Shown here: positions 50,855-59,570 of the stretch, piece after piece | Numbering within the stretch: position 1 is the first letter of the stretch | How the letters are laid out: each line of letters begins with the position of its first letter | Assembly: GCF_024347215.1 (NCBI RefSeq) | Contig: NZ_AP025282.1 | Location: 3,596,001 to 3,660,000, forward strand | DNA: 64,000 nt | Direction: 5' to 3' | From: Aliamphritea ceti | GTDB taxonomy: Bacteria; Pseudomonadota; Gammaproteobacteria; Pseudomonadales; Balneatricaceae | The notes under the pieces: generated by a model | Databases searched by the model: none | What the model saw: only the letters and a program-made list of their open reading frames with translations | Told to the model about the DNA's origin: nothing | Made by a program: the position numbers and the translations under genes

Positions 50855-52912
50855 ATGACCAGCCCAACACAGAGCAGCACACCTCACATACAGGAAAAAC
50901 TCAGCGTTTGTCCGCTGGACTGTCCTGATACCTGTAGCCTGAAAGTGACCGTCACTGACAACGAAATCACTAAAATCCGTGGTTCACATGTAAACCCGTT
51001 AACTGAAGGCAGCATCTGTACCAAAGTTGCCCGTTATTATCCTGACTTCGTTCACGGCCCAAAACGTTTACGCCACCCTCTTTTACGTACAGGTCCACGG
51101 GGCAGCGAACAATATCAGCAAATCAGTTGGGACGATGCACTGCAGCGTGTACATCAGGGGCTGGATAACGCCATTAAGACCTATGGCCCGGAAAGTGTCA
51201 TGCCACTTAATTACGGCGGCCCGCATGGCAAACTCGCCGGTGGCTCAATGGATGTCAGATTCTTCGAGCGGCTTGGTGCCACTCAGCTAAACCGCGCGCC
51301 ATTGTGTGGTGGTGTACGTTCACTTGCATACCGTTCAATGTATGGCAGTACTGCACCAGGTTTACCGCCTCAGCAGGCAGAATTTGCCGACCTTATTCTG
51401 ATCTGGGGCTGTAATGTCAGCGTCGCCAATCTGCACTTTATGCGCACCATCAAACGGGCCCGGGCGAAAGGTGCAAAACTGGTCGTCATCGACCCGCACA
51501 AAACCCAGGTCGCCCGGCAGGCAGATTTGTTCCTGCAAGTAACGCCCGGCAGCGATGTGAGTCTCGCTTTATATCTGACAGCACAGCTGGCAGCTAAAGG
51601 CTGTGTCGATAAGAAGGCTCTGGATGAGTACTGTACAGGCCTGCACACTTATCTGGAACATGCAGCCAGTTACGCTGATACAGATATTCAGTCGACTTGC
51701 GGTGTCTCTGCTGACGACGCTGAGCAGCTCATAGAATTACTCGAACAGGCGAACAGCATTACCCTGAACGTCGGTGTTGGTCTGGAACGAACCCGTAACG
51801 GCGGCGCAGCTTGCCGAGCGGCTTACAGCTTCCCACTGTTATTTGGCACCCCCGGTGCTGTCGGTAACGGTGTAATCGGTAGCTACGGGTCAATATTCCC
51901 AAGTAACGACCAACTAACCGACAGTGGATACCGCTCCAGCCATACGCCCCGTGAATTTAATATTATCGAAGTGGCAGATCACCTGCTGGATACCGAAAAA
52001 GAAACACCGGTGAAAGCGGTCTTTATCTATAACCACAACCCAATCGCCACACACCCGGACCAGCAAAAACTGATCCGTGCACTAAGTCAGGAAGAACTCT
52101 TTATTGTCGGCTGTGATGTCGAAATGAACGACAGCATGAAGTATGCAGATGTTATTCTTCCGGCAGCCACTCACTTCGAACACAACGAAGCTTTTTCAGC
52201 CTATGGGCATGGCTATTTACAGCGCGCTGATGCGGTAATCCCTCTCGTAGGAGAAGCACTGCCAAATACGGAAATTTTCCGTAAATTAGCAACAATATTT
52301 GGTTTTAAAGACAGCGTTTTTCAGGATCAGGATGAAGACCTGCTGACCCAGGCATTTAAACTGGATAAAGAAACCCACGGAATCAGCAGTATTCACGAAT
52401 TACCTGTTGATGAAGCACTCTGTTTACAAAACGCGGAATACCGCTGGCTAACCGATGCTGTTCTAACCACACCTAGCGGTAAAGCAGAACTCTATTCAGA
52501 AAGCTTACAAGAGGAATACCAGGCGGGTTTGCCCCTATATCAGTCAATCACACAGGATGCACCTTTCCAGCTGATCTCTCCGGCGTCCGATAAACGCACC
52601 AATGCAACCTTTGGCGGCAACCCTGCATCTGACGGTTTACAGCTTCTGGAAATTCATCCGCAGGATGCTGAGAAGCTGAATATCAGTGACAATGAAACAC
52701 TTATTGTAAGTAACAAAAATGGTGAAGTGCAGCTGCAGGCAAAAATCACAGAAGCAGTAGCAATCGGTGTTGTCTGTTGCGACAAAGGCGCATGGTGCCA
52801 TACCAGCCCTACCGGACTCACTGTAAATGCACTGATCAGTAATACCAGCAAAACAGATATTGGAGACGGTGCTGCTTATTACGATACCTTTGTGGATATT
52901 CGTAAGGCGTGA
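50855..52912 (+). CDS. Molybdopterin-dependent oxidoreductase of the formate dehydrogenase/DMSO reductase superfamily
   Basis: A 685-residue enzyme of the bis-MGD superfamily. The N-terminal 4Fe-4S motif is C-P-L-D-C-P-D-T-C followed by GSICTKV; MoCo-binding segments include LNRAPLCGGVRS, LILIWGCNVSVANLHFMRTIKRARAKGAKLVVIDPHKTQVARQAD and the C-terminal dinucleotide-binding domain (about 560-685). No twin-arginine signal is visible, so it is cytoplasmic. No Fe-S or membrane subunit is adjacent, so it may be a stand-alone dehydrogenase. Its last 150 bases and terminator are duplicated in degraded form at 53861-54063. Confidence 0.88.
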   Translation: MTSPTQSSTPHIQEKLSVCPLDCPDTCSLKVTVTDNEITKIRGSHVNPLTEGSICTKVARYYPDFVHGPKRLRHPLLRTGPRGSEQYQQISWDDALQRVHQGLDNAIKTYGPESVMPLNYGGPHGKLAGGSMDVRFFERLGATQLNRAPLCGGVRSLAYRSMYGSTAPGLPPQQAEFADLILIWGCNVSVANLHFMRTIKRARAKGAKLVVIDPHKTQVARQADLFLQVTPGSDVSLALYLTAQLAAKGCVDKKALDEYCTGLHTYLEHAASYADTDIQSTCGVSADDAEQLIELLEQANSITLNVGVGLERTRNGGAACRAAYSFPLLFGTPGAVGNGVIGSYGSIFPSNDQLTDSGYRSSHTPREFNIIEVADHLLDTEKETPVKAVFIYNHNPIATHPDQQKLIRALSQEELFIVGCDVEMNDSMKYADVILPAATHFEHNEAFSAYGHGYLQRADAVIPLVGEALPNTEIFRKLATIFGFKDSVFQDQDEDLLTQAFKLDKETHGISSIHELPVDEALCLQNAEYRWLTDAVLTTPSGKAELYSESLQEEYQAGLPLYQSITQDAPFQLISPASDKRTNATFGGNPASDGLQLLEIHPQDAEKLNISDNETLIVSNKNGEVQLQAKITEAVAIGVVCCDKGAWCHTSPTGLTVNALISNTSKTDIGDGAAYYDTFVDIRKA

Positions 52913-52923
52913 TCATTAAGTAC

Positions 52924-52954
52924 GCCCCTTTTATGATTCATTAAATAAAGGGGC
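52924..52954 (+). terminator. Terminator after the molybdopterin oxidoreductase
   Basis: GCCCCTTT-TAT pairs with ATAAAGGGGC, one bulged T. Also duplicated downstream at about 54023-54052. The T run lies inside the stem, so efficiency is uncertain. Confidence 0.6.
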
Positions 52955-53031
52955 TGCTTTCAACTATAAATTCAGTTCATCTTTGCAACTCACTCTGAAC
53001 CCCTCTTATGCACAAGATTTTACAGACTGAA

Positions 53032-53721
53032 TCACTTAGAAAACGACTGCACCTCACTATCCGTTAAGTAACGCCATTGCCCTACCTCAACGTCAAGTTT
53101 TACGTCCCCAATTGCCTCACGGTGTAATGAGATAACACGGTTACCTACAGCAGAAAACATCCGTTTAACCTGATGAAACTTACCTTCTGTTATCGTTAAG
53201 ATCACCTCTTTAGAATCAACTACCTCTAAAGTGGCTGGTCGTGTTAACTGCTGCTCACCTTGCAGTTTAATTCCTTCTTTAAACCTGTCAGCCATACCTT
53301 CTGCGATCGCCTGCGACAAACCAACCCGATATACCTTTTTACATTCCTTCGCCGGCGTTATGATATTAAATGACCATCGCCCATCATCTGTAATTAAGAC
53401 CATACCCGTTGTGTCGGCATCCAGCCTTCCTGCGATGTGAAGTTCTGAAACCTTATCCACATTCAGATAGTTAAATAACGATGGGTAGGCCTCATCGATA
53501 TTTGAACAAATTGTTCCCGCTGGCTTATGCATCACGATATAACGAAAACTACGCGCCTTTAGCTTAATGCCATTTAACAGTACTTCATTGTTTTCATGAA
53601 CCTGAGTTGCCTCGAGGGTGACAACATGACCATTAACAAGAACATCACCAACATGAATTCGGTGAACTGCATCTGATCTCGTTAATTCGGTACTTTTACA
53701 AACAAATTTATCTAAACGCAT
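53032..53721 (-). CDS. rsuA: RsuA-family 16S rRNA pseudouridine synthase
   Basis: Isomerises a uridine (U516 in E. coli) of 16S rRNA. The 229-residue protein has an S4 domain (MRLDKFVCKSTELTRSDAVHRIHVGDVLVNG) and the catalytic GRLDADTTG with nucleophile Asp101, then LTITEGKFHQVKRMFSAVGNRVISLHRE. It matches E. coli RsuA in length and layout. It is bracketed by two copies of the 3' end of the adjacent oxidoreductase gene, an unusual context that suggests this segment was inserted or rearranged. Its Shine-Dalgarno is poor. Paralogy with RluE/RluF cannot be fully excluded. Confidence 0.88.
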   Translation of the reverse strand: MRLDKFVCKSTELTRSDAVHRIHVGDVLVNGHVVTLEATQVHENNEVLLNGIKLKARSFRYIVMHKPAGTICSNIDEAYPSLFNYLNVDKVSELHIAGRLDADTTGMVLITDDGRWSFNIITPAKECKKVYRVGLSQAIAEGMADRFKEGIKLQGEQQLTRPATLEVVDSKEVILTITEGKFHQVKRMFSAVGNRVISLHREAIGDVKLDVEVGQWRYLTDSEVQSFSK

Positions 53722-53860
53722 TAAAAGTAATAATCAAAATAATGGCTGATCGATTCAATATAACTATATAAAACAACTACTTATCGTGAGTAATACGGAC
53801 ACATAACACCCAAATAACTGGCTCAATAATTGTTGGCTAAAATTGTGTAATGAAGCGTAT

Positions 53861-54063
53861 CCAACCGGTGTTGTCTGTTGCGACAACAGCGACTGATGCA
53901 AACAAGCACTACCCGGCTCACCGTCAATGCGTTGACCAACAGTACCAGTAAAACAGATTTTGGAGACGGTGCAGTCTATCACGACACCTTCGTGGATATT
54001 CGTAAAGCATGAGAATTAAGCACCCCCCTTTTTATTCATTAAATAAAGGGAGCTGCTTTCAAC
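53861..54063 (+). pseudogene. Degraded duplicate of the 3' end of the molybdopterin oxidoreductase gene
   Basis: About 203 bases match 52761-52964, including the last ~50 codons, stop codon and terminator. The copy has a TGG-to-TGA change and a one-base deletion (36 versus 35 bases in the following segment), so it cannot be translated in frame. It begins abruptly with no start codon. The two copies are about 1.1 kb apart in direct orientation with rsuA between them. Confidence 0.85.
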
Positions 54064-54089
54064 CCAAATCGAACTAACAGATACTTTTT

Positions 54090-54782
54090 CTAAAGCTCAG
54101 TAATGCAGCCATTCTGATCGAAGAAGTAAATGTTTTCATGCTTGAATCCCCACTTACCATTAACTTTTCTGATATGAGGTTCAAAAGTAAAAAGATTCAC
54201 AGCACCAAGCTGATCATGGCATGCAGAGTCGATAAATTTTCTATGATCAGGGTCTGTTTCTATGCTATGCCCAAGATTGCCAAGAAAATCGAGGTTTTCA
54301 TATCCCAGCTCTCTGATTTTCTGATTACCAAACTCGAACAATTCAGAGAATGTTACTGTTGGAGTAACAAATTCAGACATTATCTGATGAAGCTCTTTTT
54401 CAACAGCCTTCCCTTCAGAAAATTCAGCTTTCTTTGGCTGCTCACTGCATATTCCTTCTTCAATATAATAGGACCGGGCACAATCGCCCCACACATCACC
54501 TAACATAGGGCTCAGATCAACAGTGACCATATTTGTCATGCCAACCAGCTCATTAGAAGGAGTGTAATCTCTGCCAGAGACTGATAAGCAACTTCTGCTA
54601 CCAAGTAAAACAAATGCAGGTATACCGTGATACCAGGTATCGGTTATCCCCATGCTAGCCATTAACTCAATAGCTTTATTTGATATTAACTGCTCACTGG
54701 ATTCCGATGAGATAAATCTACCTAACTGCGCGTGTACTTCCTTAGCTGCGCTCTGAACCTTTTTATATTCATCCAGATTCAT
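54090..54782 (-). CDS. M24-family (Xaa-Pro aminopeptidase/creatinase fold) metallopeptidase-like protein
   Basis: A 230-residue pita-bread-fold protein. Metal-ligand positions are recognisable: VDLSPMLGDVWGDCARSYYI (two Asp), GHSIE (His), FTFEPHI (Glu) and HENIYFF (Glu). It is close in size to methionine aminopeptidase and to short catalytic-only Xaa-Pro aminopeptidases; the substrate is unclear. A good AAAGGG precedes the ATG. It is downstream of the BLUF gene on the same strand and upstream of the degraded repeat. Confidence 0.82.
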   Translation of the reverse strand: MNLDEYKKVQSAAKEVHAQLGRFISSESSEQLISNKAIELMASMGITDTWYHGIPAFVLLGSRSCLSVSGRDYTPSNELVGMTNMVTVDLSPMLGDVWGDCARSYYIEEGICSEQPKKAEFSEGKAVEKELHQIMSEFVTPTVTFSELFEFGNQKIRELGYENLDFLGNLGHSIETDPDHRKFIDSACHDQLGAVNLFTFEPHIRKVNGKWGFKHENIYFFDQNGCITEL

Positions 54783-54895
54783 ATAAATCCCTTTCCCATT
54801 GTATATATGTGCGATCGCTTTACTGAGGCGTTATTACAAACGATGCCCGCTTATGGCACTTAGCACTGATAAGCTTAACCAGCAGTCAGCGATCA

Positions 54896-55339
54896 CTACA
54901 AGTCCAGAAATGCATCTTTCATTGCGTGAAATTCTAGCAATACCTGATGTGCTAGCTGTCCGTTTGGTCTACCGATGCTAAGCAGTCGTCGCATCCGGCT
55001 ATCCAGTTGAGCATAATCATCACGGGTACCGCTGCCAAGAATTCGACACCCCATTCGCCAGTTAGCAAATTCCCTCTCTACCAGATGATCATTGGTATAA
55101 ATGATGTCCATAGCATAGTGCCGCTGATCAGCGCTGATATCTGCAATTATCTGATCAATTGAAGCAGCGGGTCCTTCCAGCACCTGCATAAATACCGGCT
55201 TATCAAACAGCAATAAACCCGTGAGCCCCATGTCCTTGTTTTTCTTACGTGACTGCATCAGTAATCCACGTAACTCTTCTTCCTTAAAATCCAGTACTTC
55301 ATGACTAATATAAGCAAACTGCTTTAACGCTTCGGGCAC
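54896..55339 (-). CDS. BLUF-domain blue-light photoreceptor
   Basis: A 147-residue short BLUF protein using FAD to sense blue light. Residues Tyr10, Asn34 and Gln52 reproduce exactly the 24- and 18-residue spacing of the photoactive Tyr/Asn/Gln of AppA, and GLTGLLLFDKPVFMQVLEGP plus REFANWRMGCR are typical. The C-terminal ~45 residues form the helical cap of short BLUF proteins, which act by protein partners. The start is GTG with AGGAG eight bases upstream. No EAL domain or obvious partner is encoded nearby; the neighbours are an M24 peptidase and polyamine transport genes. Confidence 0.93.
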   Translation of the reverse strand: MPEALKQFAYISHEVLDFKEEELRGLLMQSRKKNKDMGLTGLLLFDKPVFMQVLEGPAASIDQIIADISADQRHYAMDIIYTNDHLVEREFANWRMGCRILGSGTRDDYAQLDSRMRRLLSIGRPNGQLAHQVLLEFHAMKDAFLDL

Positions 55340-55412
55340 CTGAAAACTCCTGTTCTGATCTATTGATCAGTGTGACACAAAATGATTCTGTTTCGATAGA
55401 ATCACGGCCAAT

Positions 55413-55446
55413 AAAAAGCGCCAGTACATTTCTGTACCGGCGCTTT
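55413..55446 (-). terminator. Terminator of the polyamine transporter operon
   Basis: Stem 55415-55428 with 55433-55446 (one A-C mismatch on the plus strand), TTTC-type loop, reverse-strand T5. Confidence 0.8.
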
Positions 55447-55492
55447 CAATTCTAACTTTACGGCTATTAATCAAAGCCTGTCTGTCAGCACA

Positions 55493-56311
55493 TCAGTCTA
55501 AACGGTTCATCATCCGGTTCTGGCGGCGCATCTGCCAGATCGCGCCAACAACACCCAGGGCAACGATACCGATCATGATCGTCGCCAAGGCATTCACTTC
55601 CGGCGTAACCCCTAAGCGCACCTTGGAGAAAATCACCATTGGCAGCGTGCTGTTACCCGGACCGGAGACGAAGCTGGCAATAACCAGATCATCCAGCGAC
55701 AAGGTAAATGACAGTAACCAGCCGGAGATGATCGCCGGTGATATCAGCGGCAATGTCACCAGGAAGAATAGGCTGAAAGGCTTAGCCCCCAGATCCATTG
55801 CGGCTTCTTCCAGTGATTCATCCATCGCCGATAAACGCGATTGCACGATGACCGCCACATAGGCCAGACAGAAAGTACTGTGGGCAATAATAATGGTTCC
55901 GATGCCTCGGCCGGACGGCCAGCCGAAGGCGCCTTCCATTGCCACAAACAACAGCAACAGTGACAAACCGGTGATCACTTCCGGCATCACCAAAGGTGCG
56001 GTGATCCAGCCAGACAGCACCAGTTTGCCCGGAAAACGGCCCATCCGTGACAGCACGAAACCTGCCAGTGTTCCCAACACCACCGCCACACTGGCGCTGA
56101 TAAAAGCGACCTTTAAGCTCAGCCAGGCAGCGGTCATGATCTGCTCGTTATTGAACAGCGCGCTATACCATTTCAGGGACCAGCCACCCCAGACGGTGAC
56201 CAGTTTGGATTTGTTAAAGCTGTACACGATCAGCGCAATGATCGGTGCGTACAGGAAGATAAACCCTAATGTCGCGCTGGTATTCAGGAACAGCGATTTA
56301 CGTTGTTGCAT
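55493..56311 (-). CDS. potI: Putrescine/spermidine ABC transporter permease (PotI-like)
   Basis: A 272-residue inner-membrane permease with six hydrophobic segments and the EAA loop (DESLEEAAMDLGAKPFSLFFLVTLPLISPAIISG) that docks to the ATPase. It is the second permease of a PotFGHI-type importer. GGAGG precedes the ATG, which is one base after the potH stop. It ends the potG-potH-potI operon before a terminator. No periplasmic binding protein is encoded in this window. Confidence 0.93.
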   Translation of the reverse strand: MQQRKSLFLNTSATLGFIFLYAPIIALIVYSFNKSKLVTVWGGWSLKWYSALFNNEQIMTAAWLSLKVAFISASVAVVLGTLAGFVLSRMGRFPGKLVLSGWITAPLVMPEVITGLSLLLLFVAMEGAFGWPSGRGIGTIIIAHSTFCLAYVAVIVQSRLSAMDESLEEAAMDLGAKPFSLFFLVTLPLISPAIISGWLLSFTLSLDDLVIASFVSGPGNSTLPMVIFSKVRLGVTPEVNALATIMIGIVALGVVGAIWQMRRQNRMMNRLD

Positions 56312-56312
56312 C

Positions 56313-57275
56313 TTAAAACGCCTCCTTACCAGAGTTGGTATTTCTAATCAGCATGATCGGCAGTACCAGCACGATCAGCATCACGGTTGCCACCGCACTT
56401 GCCATTGGCCAGTCCCGGTTGAGGAAAAACTCATCCCAGAGGACTTTACCTATCATCAGGGTGTCGGAGCCGCCTAAGAGGGCCGGAATTACGTACTCAC
56501 CAACCGCCGGAATAAATACCAATAAACAACCGGCAATGATGCCCGGTATCGCCAGTGGCAAGGTAATCAGGAAGAAGTTCTGCATTGGCCGGCCACCTAG
56601 ATCCTCAGCGGCTTCCAACAAGGTAATGTCCATCTTTTCCAATGCGGTATAGAGCGGCAAGACCATGAACGGCAGGTAGGTATAGACGATGCCGATGTAC
56701 ACGGCAAAGTCGGTCTGCAGCATAGTTAACGGCTGATCGATAATGCCGAAACTGAGCAGAAACTCGTTGATCAGGCCATTCTTTTTCAGGAAGCCCATCC
56801 AGGCATACACCCGCAACAGGAAAGAGGTCCAGAACGGCAGAATCACCAGCGACAGCAGCAAAATCCGTGTGGTGGATTTACTGCGGGCGATCAGATATGC
56901 CATTGGAAACGCGACTAATAATGTGAAGAAGGTCGAGACCGCCGCAATCCGGATGGAGCTCAAATAGGCTTCCAGATAGAAGGTGTCTTCAAACAGGTAG
57001 ATGTAGTTGCCAAGGTTCAGCTTCAGGGTCGCAAACGACTCTTCCGGGTCCCATTCCAGCAATGAACTGTAAGGCGGAATCGAGATTGTCGGCTCCGCTA
57101 AGGAAATTTTGAAGACCACTAAAAAGGGTACAAAGAAGAACACCGCCAGCCACAGGCTGGGCAGGGAAATAACCGTCCAGCGACCAATGCTCAAGTGGCG
57201 TAAGGTATAGATCAGGCGCCCCAAGCCTGACACCGGCTTCTGGCCGGGAATATTCAGGGAAACCGGGGCGTTCAT
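56313..57275 (-). CDS. potH: Putrescine/spermidine ABC transporter permease (PotH-like)
   Basis: A 320-residue permease with six membrane segments and an EAA loop (TLLEAAEDLGGRPMQNFFLITLPLAIPGIIAG). It has a long cytoplasmic N terminus (about 45 residues) and a periplasmic loop (about 75-110), as in E. coli PotH (317 aa). The ATG overlaps the potG stop (ATGA), indicating coupled translation. It pairs with PotI to form the channel. Confidence 0.94.
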   Translation of the reverse strand: MNAPVSLNIPGQKPVSGLGRLIYTLRHLSIGRWTVISLPSLWLAVFFFVPFLVVFKISLAEPTISIPPYSSLLEWDPEESFATLKLNLGNYIYLFEDTFYLEAYLSSIRIAAVSTFFTLLVAFPMAYLIARSKSTTRILLLSLVILPFWTSFLLRVYAWMGFLKKNGLINEFLLSFGIIDQPLTMLQTDFAVYIGIVYTYLPFMVLPLYTALEKMDITLLEAAEDLGGRPMQNFFLITLPLAIPGIIAGCLLVFIPAVGEYVIPALLGGSDTLMIGKVLWDEFFLNRDWPMASAVATVMLIVLVLPIMLIRNTNSGKEAF

Positions 57276-58441
57276 GAGGTCAGTACCACGCTGCTGTCCG
57301 CATCCCAGGACATGTACACCTGATCTTCCCAGGTGAAGCGCTCGCCCATGCTACGGGACAGGTTCGGCTGCGTGATACGGACTTCTTTACCGCTTGGCAG
57401 ACGGATGCGGAACACCGACATGCTGCCCATGTAGGCAATTTCTTCGATGATGCCGACGATACAGTTAACGTCCTGATCCGGCTTACGGCGGCTGACTTTG
57501 ATTTTTTCCGGGCGCAGTGCCACGTGTACTTTCTGATTCGGTGAACAGCTGATGCCGTGGTTAACATAGAGTTCGCCACCGGCTTCCTTGGAATGAATGC
57601 GCACACTGTCCGGCTCATCTTCAATCACCCGGCCTTCGAACATGTTCACTGAACCGATGAACTCAGCGACAAAGCGGCTGTTCGGGTATTCATAGACATC
57701 ATGCGGCTCGGCCGTCTGGACGATCTTACCCTGATCCATGACACCGATACGGGTCGACAGGGTCATCGCTTCTTCCTGGTCGTGAGTAACGACCACAAAA
57801 GTCACGCCAAGTTTTTCCTGAATATTGATCAGCTCAAACTGCGTCTCTTCACGCAGCTTTTTATCCAGTGCGCCCAGTGGCTCATCCAGCAGTAACAGTT
57901 TTGGCTGTTTGATCAGTGAACGGGCCAGTGCGATACGCTGGCGCTGACCACCGGACAATTGATGCGGCTTACGCTTGTTCAGATGGCCCATTTGCACCAG
58001 TTCAAGCATCTGAGCGACTCGCTCCCGGACTTCTGCACGGGGAATACCTTCACGCTTCAGGCCAAAGGCAACGTTTTCTTCAACACTCAGGTGGGGGAAC
58101 AGTGCATACGACTGAAACATCATATTCACCGGGCGCTTCCAGGGCTGAATACCTGCCATATCGACGCCGTCGATGATGATCTTGCCAGACGTGGCTGACT
58201 CAAAGCCGGCGAGCATGCGCAACAAGGTACTTTTACCGGAGCCGGAACCGCCTAACAGACAAAAAAGCTCGTTTTTGTAGATATCCAGCGAGATGTTATC
58301 GACGGCGGTGAAGTCACCAAACTTCTTGGTAATGTTCTCAATCCGCAGGAATGGCTGAGCGCCGTCCTGTTTCCATAAAGGGATTTCGTCCGGAGAAGAT
58401 TGCGCCACTGTTGGGCTATCAATCACCTGTGTTTCAGTCAT
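57272..58441 (-). CDS. potG: Putrescine/spermidine ABC transporter ATP-binding protein (PotG-like)
   Basis: A 389-residue ABC ATPase: Walker A GGSGSGKST, Q-loop MFQSYALFPHL, signature LSGGQRQRIALARSL, Walker B LLLLDEPLGALD and a C-terminal TOBE domain (VHVALRPEKIKVSRR). It energises polyamine import through PotHI. The N-terminal 25 residues are an extension, as in PotG. The gene is first in its operon and divergent from a GntR regulator whose operator motifs lie in the shared 418-base region. Confidence 0.94.
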   Translation of the reverse strand: MTETQVIDSPTVAQSSPDEIPLWKQDGAQPFLRIENITKKFGDFTAVDNISLDIYKNELFCLLGGSGSGKSTLLRMLAGFESATSGKIIIDGVDMAGIQPWKRPVNMMFQSYALFPHLSVEENVAFGLKREGIPRAEVRERVAQMLELVQMGHLNKRKPHQLSGGQRQRIALARSLIKQPKLLLLDEPLGALDKKLREETQFELINIQEKLGVTFVVVTHDQEEAMTLSTRIGVMDQGKIVQTAEPHDVYEYPNSRFVAEFIGSVNMFEGRVIEDEPDSVRIHSKEAGGELYVNHGISCSPNQKVHVALRPEKIKVSRRKPDQDVNCIVGIIEEIAYMGSMSVFRIRLPSGKEVRITQPNLSRSMGERFTWEDQVYMSWDADSSVVLTS

Positions 58442-58790
58442 AACCTGCCTCGGATATCAGTATCGAACCTGCTCTCGCCCTTTGCCAGGTAGAGGCAAAT
58501 CCATTTGTTATTATTCACCCGGTACGGTGCCGGGACACATAGAATTGCTACCACCAGCCGTAAGCACTTGTTTCTTATCTGCTTTGATAATAACAAATTG
58601 ATCCAGCGTATCTACAGAGGATTAAAGCCCCCTCTGTCGTCAGTCTGCTCACACAGCTAAGGGGTATAAAAACATGATGCCTTAAGTTACCCCGTTCAGC
58701 TTTCCTGACGCTATACCTCTCAGTGGGTAGCAGCTAAATGCGCTATTCCGGTGAATAGTTCTACCAGAATAAGATAAGAAAACACAACTT

Positions 58791-58800
58791 TGTGATCACA
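58791..58800. promoter_or_regulatory. GntR operator 1
   Basis: TGTGATCACA, a perfect 10-bp palindrome, 23 bp centre-to-centre from operator 2. The same sequence occurs in the promoter of the putrescine transaminase (59791). Confidence 0.7.
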
Positions 58801-58812
58801 TTTTTATATTTT

Positions 58813-58824
58813 TTGTGATCACAA
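58813..58824. promoter_or_regulatory. GntR operator 2
   Basis: TTGTGATCACAA palindrome directly followed by TATACT (58825-58830), a plausible -10 of the regulator gene, so binding would block its own promoter. Confidence 0.7.
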
Positions 58825-58859
58825 TATACTTTCAGTCACTGCACTATTAACATAGCACT

Positions 58860-59570
58860 ATGGATAAACACTCCCCCATCACTCTCAATCCACTTGCCCG
58901 GGACGAAAGCCAAACCGTTACCCAGTGGGTGTATCAGACATTACGTCGTGCTGTAATGGATGGCGACTTCTTGCCCGGCAGACAGCTGACAATTCGTGCG
59001 CTGGCACAAATGCTTGATGTCAGCCCAATGCCCGTACGCGAGGCATTACGTCAACTGGCAGCGGAAAACGCACTGGCCATTCAGGGTAACCGCCGGGTGA
59101 TGGTTCCTCAGATGACAGCAATGAAGTTTACAGAACTGTGTGAAGCCCGCATCGCCATTGAGTGCCATGCAGCTGCCCGTGCCTTACCCTATATTGATGC
59201 CACGCAACTTAAAGCTCTTCAGCAGCAGGATGCCGCTATAAATGAGGCTCAGGCTAGCGGTAACCTGGCTCAGATCAACCATCATAATCAGGAGTTCCAT
59301 CGCCTGATGTACAGTGCAAACCCTCACCAGGTCAGCCTGTCACTCATTGAGAGTCTGTGGCTGCAGCTCGGTCCTTTTATGCGGCTGGCAAGCAAAAGCA
59401 TTAACGAGCATTATCTGGTTGATCGCCATAGCGAAGCCATGCAGGCGATAGAACGTAAAGACGCGATCGCCCTGCAACTGGCGATTGCCGCAGATATCCG
59501 CGACGGTGTCGCGTTTGCTAATAACCCACAACAATTACAAAGCTTCATAAACCACTCTAACGGCGCGTAA
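58860..59570 (+). CDS. GntR-family (FCD/FadR-type) transcriptional regulator
   Basis: A 236-residue repressor. The winged helix covers about 20-85 (TQWVYQTLRRAVMDGDFLPGRQLTIRALAQMLDVSPMPVREALRQLAAENAL) and the FCD ligand domain about 95-225, with the likely metal/ligand residues Asp/Glu/His (CEARIAIECHAA, NHHNQEFHRLMYSAN, DRHSEAMQAIERKD). It has no Shine-Dalgarno. It is divergent from potGHI and 324 bases upstream of the spuC-like gene. Three identical TGTGATCACA palindromes in the two flanking regions make it the probable regulator of putrescine uptake and use. Confidence 0.9.
   Translation: MDKHSPITLNPLARDESQTVTQWVYQTLRRAVMDGDFLPGRQLTIRALAQMLDVSPMPVREALRQLAAENALAIQGNRRVMVPQMTAMKFTELCEARIAIECHAAARALPYIDATQLKALQQQDAAINEAQASGNLAQINHHNQEFHRLMYSANPHQVSLSLIESLWLQLGPFMRLASKSINEHYLVDRHSEAMQAIERKDAIALQLAIAADIRDGVAFANNPQQLQSFINHSNGA

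Larger units (their letters stand above)
58442..58859. promoter_or_regulatory. Divergent region between potG and the GntR regulator
   Basis: 418 bases without a gene. It carries two TGTGATCACA operators near the regulator start (58791-58800 and 58814-58823). The pot-proximal part has no motif I can name. Confidence 0.5.
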
